8,387 nt of DNA, taken from assembly GCA_003647385.1 (NCBI GenBank), contig QMMT01000060.1, positions 1-8,387 on the forward strand, given 5' to 3'. Source of the DNA: Deltaproteobacteria bacterium (GTDB lineage: Bacteria > Desulfobacterota > Desulfobacteria > Desulfobacterales > Desulfobacteraceae). Shown here in pieces: positions 1 through 6,976 of this stretch; the stretch's first letter is position 1; each line of letters starts with the position of its first letter. A program made the position numbers and the translations under genes. The notes below the pieces were generated by a model. That model saw nothing but the letters and a program-made list of their open reading frames with translations. It had not been told where the DNA came from and did not search any database.

Positions 1-713
1 GACAATGCCAGCACCCGTTCTCTTCCGCGGGTCAAAACTGTCCAAAAGGTGATGATTTTGATCACTCCCTTATCCGTCGTGCAAATAAACAGGATACTGT
101 CATCGGTCGGATTTTCAAATTTGATGGACAGCGTTTCCTTCACATTCAATTTCTGCAATACTTCTCTGGCTGCCCAGAGTGCTGTGCCGCGCCGGTCTAG
201 TCCATAACCGGCTGCTTGCCCGGCAATCAGATTTTTACCGAATGACCCCAACAACCCGCTCCACTGCTGCAAAGTGCGATGAGTAACCGGAGCCAGGTCG
301 CATCCCAGAGGACAGGATGCGGCAGCCACGATACAATAGCGATTATCATGGGCCAGGGAAATGTCAAGAGGTCCATCAGATACCCGTGCCTGCGGTTTCC
401 CGGAAGGCTGCCACTGAATTGTAAGTTGAGATTTATCTATTTTATTACGTTCAGCCCATTGTTCAACGGCCTTCTTCAACAAAGGAAGTTCAAGCACCCG
501 TCGCTGGTCTCTGGGCAGATCGTGAAGCCCTGTAATAAGAGACACATTGATGTGGGGAATGTTCAGACGCAATCCAGCAGCCAGTTCTGAAATCCGGTCC
601 TGCAGAAGCCGCGAGTCGCGTTCATCCGGGTACAGCAAATCTGCCACTGCTGGATATTCATCATGATGCTTTAGTATTTTTAGGCGATATCCCGACAGGC
701 TTTCGTTGAGCAC
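1..713 (-). CDS. 4'-phosphopantetheinyl transferase domain of the PKSE, in frame after a stop codon; runs off the window
   Basis: This is the expected C-terminal domain of an enediyne-type synthase: it would move phosphopantetheine from CoA to the ACP serine and so activate the synthase. The frame is the same as that of the PKS and is open from just after its TAA to the left edge. Counting from GTG 713 as residue 1, the linker SLSGYRLKIL (5-14) looks like the DH-PPTase junction of PKSE proteins, SLAHD (119-123) is the conserved His region, GCDLAP (137-142) carries metal-binding Asp139, and WAAREVLQK (180-188) is the W-x3-E-x3-K signature with Glu184 and Lys188. TRGRERVLAL at the window edge resembles the last strand of the domain, so the stop should be near. 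The GTG at 713 is the first plausible start, with GGGA (724-727) 10 nt upstream; no in-frame ATG exists in this stretch. It may be a separate protein made by restart, or the stranded end of a broken PKS gene. Confidence 0.75.
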   Translation of the reverse strand, partial: MLNESLSGYRLKILKHHDEYPAVADLLYPDERDSRLLQDRISELAAGLRLNIPHINVSLITGLHDLPRDQRRVLELPLLKKAVEQWAERNKIDKSQLTIQWQPSGKPQARVSDGPLDISLAHDNRYCIVAAASCPLGCDLAPVTHRTLQQWSGLLGSFGKNLIAGQAAGYGLDRRGTALWAAREVLQKLNVKETLSIKFENPTDDSILFICTTDKGVIKIITFWTVLTRGRERVLAL

Positions 714-727
714 GCCGGATTAATCCC
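711..727 (-). promoter_or_regulatory. Stop/restart junction: TAA of the synthase, weak SD GGGA, GTG start
   Basis: On the minus strand the order is GGGA (727-724), TAA (722-720), two codons, then GTG (713-711). Stop and candidate start lie 6 nt apart in one frame, so ribosomes ending the PKS could restart on the PPTase. The SD match is short and the start is not ATG, so restart would probably be weak. The arrangement is seen directly; its use is inferred. Confidence 0.35.
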
Positions 728-3700
728 AGGATTCCACCGAGGTGTCGACTTCCTGATCCTGAAAACCCTGAAGCCGGGTTTGGATAAATTCCCGTTGATG
801 TTTGGATGATATTTCGCCCCGGGGATAGATGTCCCAGCGACGGATGGACATTGGCAACGAGGTGTCCTGGGGTATCAATAAAGCTGCCGATTGGAGCAGA
901 TTATCCCTCTGGAAAGGGTCACCCAGTAAAAAATGATGATGTTCAGAGCTGGCAAAGGCAAGCTTTGCACAATCCGGATCAGAGGGTGGAGTGCTGACAA
1001 CAACCGTTCCGGATTCATCTGTCTGACGTTCGAGCACATGGACCTGATCGATGCGTTGAAATCGAGATCCCTGAAACAGGAGAGTCTGGCGGTACAGGTC
1101 TGTCAGGGGATGCATATCCAAAGGCTCCTGGGGTATATCAGGAAGCTGTTCAGCGGGAGCATCCATGGATCCCATAACGAAAGTGGCTGAAAAGAAATCG
1201 GAGTTTGGATCAGTGCCGACCTTGAAAATGCCTGCCCGGACGGTGAACTTATCCTCAACTGCTGCACGTTCCATGGTTTGAGCCCAGATGATGATATCCA
1301 CTCCCTTTTCAGGGTCTACAATGATCGGTCGCCGCAGTATGAGATTCTCCACCCGTACGCCGCGGAATCCGGTGACGCCGGTCACATGGGCGACAACCTG
1401 TGCCATTGCTTCCAGACCGAAGACCGCCGGAAAAAGGTAGGAATCGTTATAGCAATGGTCTTGAATATAAAGATCTTTGTCCAGTGACAAATGAGCCAGA
1501 AAAGCGGACTCGATACCCGGGGTAAAATGTATCCGTTTTTCAAGAAATCTCGCCCCTTTGATGGGAGGCGGTGCCAGGGTTCCCAGAGTATCCATCTGGG
1601 TCATACGGGCAGTTACGAGCACCTGATGGGTTCCCGGGTTGTGGAGAAAAAGTCGAACAAATCGCCGGATCCCTTCTTCTGTCGGGATGGCGTCAATCCC
1701 CTTTCTCTTTAGCGCTTGGACGCTTCCCATTCGAGCCCCCATGCCCTTATCGCGCCAGATGCTGTAAGCCACCGAAAGCGTTCGTGTGGCTGGGTGGGTT
1801 AAGGCATAGCGACGTAGGATAAGATCCAGAGCCTCATTGGAAAACGCATACCAGCCGTTGCCCTGCATGCCGGTAATTCCTATAATCGATGTGAGCCCGA
1901 CAATGAGTTTTGGAGGATTTTTTCTCAGTTCGGAGAGTAAATTCAGCGCGCCAATGACTTTCGGCGCCACTTCCTTAAGCGCATCCTCCTCCGAAACCTG
2001 GAAAAACTGTCGTGGGGTATTCTGGCCGGCGCCGTGGATAACCCCTGTGATGGTTCCCATTTCTTCTTGAACTTGCCCGACAGTCTGTGCCACCGAGTTG
2101 CGGTCACAAACGTCGCAGCTGTAGTAACGCGCCTCAAGTCCTATCTTTTGATAGCGCTCCAAAATTTCAAGAATTTTATCTTCCTTAGAACCAGCGGCAT
2201 TGAATCCCTGCAGCGGCGTTCTTCCGATCAGCGCCATTTTGGCCCCCACGGTCCGGGCCAGGTCCAAGGCGCATTCTGAGGTAATCCCCTTTGCACCTCC
2301 GGTCACCAGGATGACATCATTGTCCGACCACGTGAGCGGATCGTCATCGTATTGTACCGGTTCCATAGAATTTGCAACGGGCGTACGACGGGTAAGGTAT
2401 CGATCATATCCGATCTCGACAAAATTTTCGGGACCTTGCAGCTCCATAATTGTTTTTTCCGCAATCAGGCTCACCGCAATTTGTTGATCGAAATCGATCA
2501 CCCGGGTCTTTAAATCCTCACGTTCCAGATAAACACTCTTGGCCAGGGCGGTTGCGCAGCATTGTTCGAGAAATGTCTCCTCCGAGTGGGTTCCGAAGTA
2601 GCCTCCGCCAAACTGGACAAACGCCAGACAATTGCGGCGGCGCGGCCCATGACTGGCTGGTGGCGGGACCGCGGCAAAAGACAAACGACGGATAATATCC
2701 TTCAAGTGACTTTCGGTAAAACTGGATTTTTCGGCGGTCCGTGGCAGGACGGCAATAAAGTGGGAAAAACCGTCGACAGTATCCTTGAACGCCTCAGATT
2801 GGGCCTTGTCAAAGGTGTTTAAAATCACTTCGGCACCTAAACGGGTCAACTGTTTCTCGATAGCCTGACAGACCGTATCTTGGGAATCATCGCTCAGGAT
2901 CAGGACCTGGGCATTGGTCCATTGGTCCTCCTTGCGTTTACCATACCAGGAAGGCAATTCCGGCCGTTCACTTTCGATAACATCGATTCGCAGCTCCCGT
3001 ACCCACGTATAGGGCAGATCTATCGTCGAAAGGGGATCTGTATTTTTTCGGGCATTGGCAATCCGCGTAAAAATTTCAGCAATCTGTGCCGGGCTGCGGC
3101 TAAGAAGCGGCTGCAAATCAAGATTTAGATCAAGATTAAACGCGTCTGAAGTTGCCTTCAGCAGCTGTTGGAGTTGATCTGCGTCAATGGATAAATCCGA
3201 GCCAATCGGGATGTCCACAGGGATATCCGCTTCCGATATGCCGAGAATCAGTGATGTCTGGCCGACAATCACCTGCAACACTTCAGACTTATTGAGAATT
3301 TGATCTTGCTGAATATGGCTGCTGCGATCTGAAGAACGCTGTGCAATGAGATCAACGATTTCACCCAGAGATGCATTGGTCCACTCGGCCGGGTCAAGTT
3401 TTCCGGTAAGACCAAAGTGTTCCGCGTATCTGGCAATGAGATCACCGGATTTGATGGAATCCAAATTCAGATCATCCAAAAGACGGGAGCCGAGCGTCAA
3501 TGTTTCTTTTGGAAATCCGGTGATCTCAGCAACCAGATCATATACAGTCTCCGCAGCTGAACGGTCAACCCGGCTGCCGGGATCGGTGATTGTACCGTCG
3601 GCGGCAATGGATTGTGGCGTTTCAATGTCTGCCGGGTCCTTGGTGAAAGGAGTATGCTTTAGATCAGCTTTAATGACGTCGCTCAGGAAGGCCCCCCGTT

Positions 3701-6686
3701 TTTTAAAGTAGGCTTGGAGTGTTTCCTGCGGCAGGTCTGGCATGTCGGGCAGCAAAGGTATCTTCAGCACTTGCTTTGCTGTCTGATAATCGGATATGCC
3801 GGCCATGTTCATAGCAAGCGAATTTTCACAAGGATTGCTTAAAAATGATCGATCCGCCGGTGGAATAAAGGGATGTACCAGCCTGTTAGCATACAGGGCA
3901 GGCCAGTTGATGGGATGACCATTTACAAAAAGCCTGGCAAGTAATCCATTCAGATCACCGGTTTGAGAAGGAGATGATTCCGTCGGCAAACAGAGAAGGC
4001 CGCTGTTTTGGGTAATTGAATCAACCAGGCCGGAAAGTACCCGTCCGGGTCCTACCTCGACAAGGATGTCAACACACCCTGCAATGGATTCAACCAGGGC
4101 CTCAAAGTTTACCTGGGCTGTCATCTGCCGAACAAAGTGATTTTGCAGATCCCGGCCGGCTGAAATTTCCCGCCCGTCCATACAGCTAAACAGGTGTATC
4201 GAGGATTCCGGCAGCCTGTCAGGCAGGATGGTTTTCTCGGCTAATTTTTTGGCGGCCGGCGATGCCAGGCTGCAATGAAATGCATTGGAAACGGGCAAGC
4301 GCTGGACGGCAATACCTTTTGTTTTTGCCAGGTGACCCAACTGCTCGATGGCACGCAGTTCACCGGAAGCGACCATCTGTCTGGGTGCGTTTATATTGGC
4401 CAGGGCGACATAACCGTGGGAAATTTTTCCCAGCAGGCTTTCGATCTGCGGCCGGGTGCACCGCAAGCTGATCATGGCACCAGCCTCTTTCTGGTTCACA
4501 CTCATGGCCTGCCCGCGCCAGTAGGCAAAGCGCAGTAGCGCGGTTTCATCGAAAGTGCCTGCAGCATAAAAAGCCGTGGCTTCTCCAAGACTGTGACCGC
4601 CGGTAGCCACAGGTGTGATTCCCATCTCTTTTAGAAAGCGGAACCATAATATGGACGTCAGGCAGATTGCCGGCTGAGCGTGGGCAGTCAGGGACAATTC
4701 ATGATACCATGCATCGATCTGTTCGGTGTCCTGCGCCTGATCAGTGGGTGGAAACATGATTTGACTGAGCGGGGCAGCACCAAATTCTACAGACAGGGTA
4801 TCCGCCAGCTGCAACAGTTCGCGGGCCCATTTAAAACGCTCAACCAGTACTCTTCCCATATTTAATTTTTGCGATCCCTGACCCGGAAACAAAAATCCCA
4901 CGCGTGGGGGGATGGCCGAGTTGCCCAACCAGATGCGCTGCGACGTATCATGGTAAGATTGTCCTGGATTTAAGACCGTGGTTTTCAGAATAGATTTCAG
5001 TTTGTGCAACTTTTCAACCACTTCATCAGGATTTTCGGCAATAAAAGCCGCACGCAAATTGTGTCCCGCATCCACTTTCCGTCCCAGGTCGGCGGCCAGA
5101 TCGGTTAATTCAGCGTAACTGATGCCCTTGACCGTGTCCGCCAGCTCCCGACTCTTGGCGATTAAACTGGAATTATTGTCGGCACTCAATATGAATATTT
5201 CATTCTCCTGGGCGGAAGCCATCAACGCCCGCTCTTCCAGCTCCGGCTCAAACTTAGCGTTCGGTTCTCCGGCTGACTCTAAAGTCACATGACTGTTAAT
5301 GCCGCCGAAACCCATGGCAGATACCCCGGCCCGCAATGTATCTGTGGATTGTAACTGTTTGCCGATCCGGATGGGGAAAATGCGCCGCGCAGATTCATCA
5401 AATGCCTTGTTTGGATAGCGGCAACCGGCAATCGGTGGATAAATTCGGCGGTTGACCGCCATCACGGATTTGATAAAACCGCCAACCCCACTGGCCGCCT
5501 TGGTGTGTCCTATGATCGATTTCAGGGAGGTGATACCGCAGAAACGACCGGAGTCCTGGTCTTGCCCAAGACCTTCTTGGGTCAGCGCTGCAATCGCTTC
5601 AAGCTCGACACTATCGCCGACAGCCGTACCGGTTCCGTGGCCTTCGATGAAATTCAGTTTTTCAATTCCATAGCCTGCCTTTTTATAAGCTCTTTCCAGA
5701 GCCAGGGACTGGCCGGGAACACTGGGTGCGGTTATGGCTGCATTGCTGCCGTCGGATGATATGCCCCACCCCTGCAAGACAGCGTAAATGTCATTACCAT
5801 CCCGCAGTGCATCGATATATCGTTTTAAAACAACAAAGCCACATCCTTCTCCTGGGATGAATCCGCTGGCCCTGCGATCATAAACGGTCATTTCCCCTGC
5901 GGTCAGAGCGCCCGTTTTGGAAAAGCCGACCATTTCAAAAGGATCCAGGCTGTTATCGACACCGCCGGCCAGGGCCAAATCCAAGTCACCAGCGCAAAGG
6001 CCGGCCGCGGCCGTTGCAATGGCCAGCAATGAGGATGAACAGGCGCCATCGACTGTGTAGCCCCCGCCATCAAGGTTTAAGTGATTGCATATGCGACCGG
6101 CAATCGTATTTGAAAGACCACCAGCCAGAGTGTCTTCATTGGCTGCCGGGAAAGCCGATTTATAATTGGTTTCCAATGCATTTTCGAGAGCACTAACTTC
6201 CTGCTCTGTCATTCGGCATTGGTGGGCAGCGCCCAGAAATGCTTTCCGTACGTAGGGCCATCTCAGCCTCAAATTATACGATCGAGATTGCTCGCCGGTC
6301 ATGCTGTTGCCCACAATGACACCTGTACGGCGGCCTGGAAAATTTTCCTTGGTAAAACCAGCATCGCTGATAGCCTGAATGGCCGTTTCAAGGGCGAGCC
6401 AATGGACGATATCGGTAGCCAGATAGGTCGATTGCGGTATCCGTCGGGTGGACCAATTGAAGGTGAATCCATCGATCACTGCAGCCATACGGCCATACGT
6501 TTTATCAGCTGCCTTTTTGTTGTCGCTATGGTAGTCCTCCAGCGGTAGACGACAGCTCGGAATACGTCTGAACTGACGACGACAGCCGAGGACATTGGTC
6601 CACAATTGCACTGGTGAGTCGGCTCCCGGATACCGACAACCCATTCCAATGACGGCGACCGGAATCAGAGCCTGTTTAACATCCAT
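720..6686 (-). CDS. pksE: Enediyne-type iterative type I polyketide synthase (KS-AT-ACP-ACP*-KR-DH)
   Basis: A cytoplasmic multidomain synthase that builds a polyene chain from malonyl-CoA on its own ACP, using KS, KR and DH repeatedly. Domains by residue: KS about 8-470 with Cys216 (VDGACSSS), His350 (EGHGTGT) and His394 (IGHTKAA); AT about 590-900 with PGQGSQ at 601, Ser699 in GHSLGE and His804; ACP about 1043-1118 with phosphopantetheine Ser1077 (LNLDSIK); a second ACP-like domain about 1132-1212 with Ala1169 in the serine position; KR about 1245-1695 with TGGAKGI at 1462, Ser1600, Tyr1613 and Asn1617; DH about 1715-1950 with His1744 and Asp1928 in DxxxQ. Order and block signatures match the PKSE family, not PfaA-type PUFA synthases or modular PKSs. 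The ATG at 6686 has an AAAGGA Shine-Dalgarno sequence 8 nt upstream. All main catalytic residues are present. PKSE proteins normally continue into a PPTase; here TAA ends the protein after Asp1988 and the PPTase follows in the same frame. Family call is firm; the product is unknown. Confidence 0.93.
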   Translation of the reverse strand: MDVKQALIPVAVIGMGCRYPGADSPVQLWTNVLGCRRQFRRIPSCRLPLEDYHSDNKKAADKTYGRMAAVIDGFTFNWSTRRIPQSTYLATDIVHWLALETAIQAISDAGFTKENFPGRRTGVIVGNSMTGEQSRSYNLRLRWPYVRKAFLGAAHQCRMTEQEVSALENALETNYKSAFPAANEDTLAGGLSNTIAGRICNHLNLDGGGYTVDGACSSSLLAIATAAAGLCAGDLDLALAGGVDNSLDPFEMVGFSKTGALTAGEMTVYDRRASGFIPGEGCGFVVLKRYIDALRDGNDIYAVLQGWGISSDGSNAAITAPSVPGQSLALERAYKKAGYGIEKLNFIEGHGTGTAVGDSVELEAIAALTQEGLGQDQDSGRFCGITSLKSIIGHTKAASGVGGFIKSVMAVNRRIYPPIAGCRYPNKAFDESARRIFPIRIGKQLQSTDTLRAGVSAMGFGGINSHVTLESAGEPNAKFEPELEERALMASAQENEIFILSADNNSSLIAKSRELADTVKGISYAELTDLAADLGRKVDAGHNLRAAFIAENPDEVVEKLHKLKSILKTTVLNPGQSYHDTSQRIWLGNSAIPPRVGFLFPGQGSQKLNMGRVLVERFKWARELLQLADTLSVEFGAAPLSQIMFPPTDQAQDTEQIDAWYHELSLTAHAQPAICLTSILWFRFLKEMGITPVATGGHSLGEATAFYAAGTFDETALLRFAYWRGQAMSVNQKEAGAMISLRCTRPQIESLLGKISHGYVALANINAPRQMVASGELRAIEQLGHLAKTKGIAVQRLPVSNAFHCSLASPAAKKLAEKTILPDRLPESSIHLFSCMDGREISAGRDLQNHFVRQMTAQVNFEALVESIAGCVDILVEVGPGRVLSGLVDSITQNSGLLCLPTESSPSQTGDLNGLLARLFVNGHPINWPALYANRLVHPFIPPADRSFLSNPCENSLAMNMAGISDYQTAKQVLKIPLLPDMPDLPQETLQAYFKKRGAFLSDVIKADLKHTPFTKDPADIETPQSIAADGTITDPGSRVDRSAAETVYDLVAEITGFPKETLTLGSRLLDDLNLDSIKSGDLIARYAEHFGLTGKLDPAEWTNASLGEIVDLIAQRSSDRSSHIQQDQILNKSEVLQVIVGQTSLILGISEADIPVDIPIGSDLSIDADQLQQLLKATSDAFNLDLNLDLQPLLSRSPAQIAEIFTRIANARKNTDPLSTIDLPYTWVRELRIDVIESERPELPSWYGKRKEDQWTNAQVLILSDDSQDTVCQAIEKQLTRLGAEVILNTFDKAQSEAFKDTVDGFSHFIAVLPRTAEKSSFTESHLKDIIRRLSFAAVPPPASHGPRRRNCLAFVQFGGGYFGTHSEETFLEQCCATALAKSVYLEREDLKTRVIDFDQQIAVSLIAEKTIMELQGPENFVEIGYDRYLTRRTPVANSMEPVQYDDDPLTWSDNDVILVTGGAKGITSECALDLARTVGAKMALIGRTPLQGFNAAGSKEDKILEILERYQKIGLEARYYSCDVCDRNSVAQTVGQVQEEMGTITGVIHGAGQNTPRQFFQVSEEDALKEVAPKVIGALNLLSELRKNPPKLIVGLTSIIGITGMQGNGWYAFSNEALDLILRRYALTHPATRTLSVAYSIWRDKGMGARMGSVQALKRKGIDAIPTEEGIRRFVRLFLHNPGTHQVLVTARMTQMDTLGTLAPPPIKGARFLEKRIHFTPGIESAFLAHLSLDKDLYIQDHCYNDSYLFPAVFGLEAMAQVVAHVTGVTGFRGVRVENLILRRPIIVDPEKGVDIIIWAQTMERAAVEDKFTVRAGIFKVGTDPNSDFFSATFVMGSMDAPAEQLPDIPQEPLDMHPLTDLYRQTLLFQGSRFQRIDQVHVLERQTDESGTVVVSTPPSDPDCAKLAFASSEHHHFLLGDPFQRDNLLQSAALLIPQDTSLPMSIRRWDIYPRGEISSKHQREFIQTRLQGFQDQEVDTSVESWD

Positions 6687-6694
6687 AGTGATTA

Positions 6695-6700
6695 TCCTTT
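6695..6700 (-). promoter_or_regulatory. Shine-Dalgarno sequence of the polyketide synthase
   Basis: The minus strand reads AAAGGA followed by 8 nt (TAATCACT) and the ATG at 6686. This spacing is close to ideal and fixes the start directly before the KS N-terminus (IPVAVIGMGCRYPG at residues 8-21), so no upstream extension is needed. Confidence 0.8.
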
Positions 6701-6744
6701 TTCCACTTCAAATTATATTAACACTGCATTTTGAGAGTGACTTT

Positions 6745-6760
6745 TGCATGAACCATACCA
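6745..6760 (-). promoter_or_regulatory. Candidate sigma-54 (-24/-12) promoter of the synthase gene
   Basis: The minus strand reads TGGTATGGTTCATGCA. Against the sigma-54 consensus TGGYAYR-N4-TTGCW only the first T of TTGCW differs (A). The essential GG (6759-6758) and GC (6747-6746) are exactly 10 nt apart. Transcription would start near 6734, giving a leader of roughly 48 nt that contains the SD of the synthase. Sigma-54 promoters need an enhancer-binding activator; a dyad lies upstream at 6870-6889. The match is visible; promoter activity is inferred. Confidence 0.5.
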
Positions 6761-6775
6761 CACTTAAAATTTAAT

Positions 6776-6803
6776 ATTATAAAAGAGTTGTATTTGACCT
6801 TAA
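6776..6803 (-). promoter_or_regulatory. Alternative sigma-70-like promoter, poor -35
   Basis: On the minus strand a perfect TATAAT (6781-6776) is preceded, after 16 nt, by TTAAGG (6803-6798), which matches only three positions of TTGACA. A second TATAAT (6717-6712) has no recognisable -35. In DNA this rich in A+T such hexamers are expected by chance, so I rate this below the sigma-54 candidate. Confidence 0.22.
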
Positions 6804-6869
6804 GCCTTATTTGGCGAGCTTTAGAAATTATTTACTTGGATTTTTTACCTGTCATAGAGTTGTTATTTC

Positions 6870-6889
6870 AGTGTCATTTTTATGACTCT
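6870..6889. promoter_or_regulatory. Inverted repeat, possible activator-binding site
   Basis: The two 8-nt arms AGTGTCAT and ATGACTCT flank TTTT and pair at seven of eight positions. A further pair, ATAGAGT (6854-6860) and ACTCTAT (6885-6891), overlaps it, and GTCATA (6851-6856) is the reverse complement of TATGAC (6881-6886). The centre is about 145 bp upstream of the start site predicted from the -24/-12 element, the usual distance for a sigma-54 enhancer. It could instead be a weak hairpin behind the kinase gene, but no T-run follows on the minus strand. Confidence 0.35.
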
Positions 6890-6976
6890 ATAAGAACTTA
6901 CAAAGCCAAATCACCAGGTAATGATACAAAAAGGATAAAAGACTGGTTCATAAGGAAATCGCTTACTTCATAAAAA

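Larger units (their letters stand above)
6687..6976. other. AT-rich intergenic region between kinase and synthase genes
   Basis: These 290 bp separate the kinase stop (6977-6979) from the synthase ATG. They contain the -24/-12 element, the dyad and the SD listed separately. I see no convincing rho-independent terminator for the kinase gene and no tRNA or riboswitch-like fold. The gap suggests that the synthase has its own promoter rather than being in a tight operon with the kinase. Confidence 0.7.

Noticed and set aside
279..590. Plus-strand open frame of 103 codons
   Set aside because: It lies opposite the PPTase-coding frame, which has clear motifs on the minus strand; the plus-strand translation has no recognisable domain or SD.
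720..722. The TAA as a recoded codon (selenocysteine or pyrrolysine)
   Set aside because: Those systems use TGA and TAG, not TAA, and nothing in the context suggests programmed read-through.
6219..6548. Plus-strand open frame of 109 codons
   Set aside because: It is antisense to the KS N-terminus, whose minus-strand frame is strongly supported; no independent evidence for a gene.
720..6686. PfaA-type PUFA synthase or heterocyst-glycolipid (HglE-like) synthase
   Set aside because: There is no tandem array of active ACPs as in PfaA, and the KS, KR and DH signatures, together with the in-frame PPTase, fit the PKSE family better.
6873..6886. GTCAT-TTTT-ATGAC hairpin as a terminator of the kinase gene
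   Set aside because: The stem is only 5 bp and A+T-rich, it lies about 90 bp past the stop codon, and no T-run follows on the minus strand.
6788..6973. Plus-strand open frame of 61 codons in the intergenic region, with a hydrophobic start
   Set aside because: A+T-rich DNA gives such frames by chance; no SD was seen, the composition is not gene-like, and it overlaps the promoter and dyad elements.
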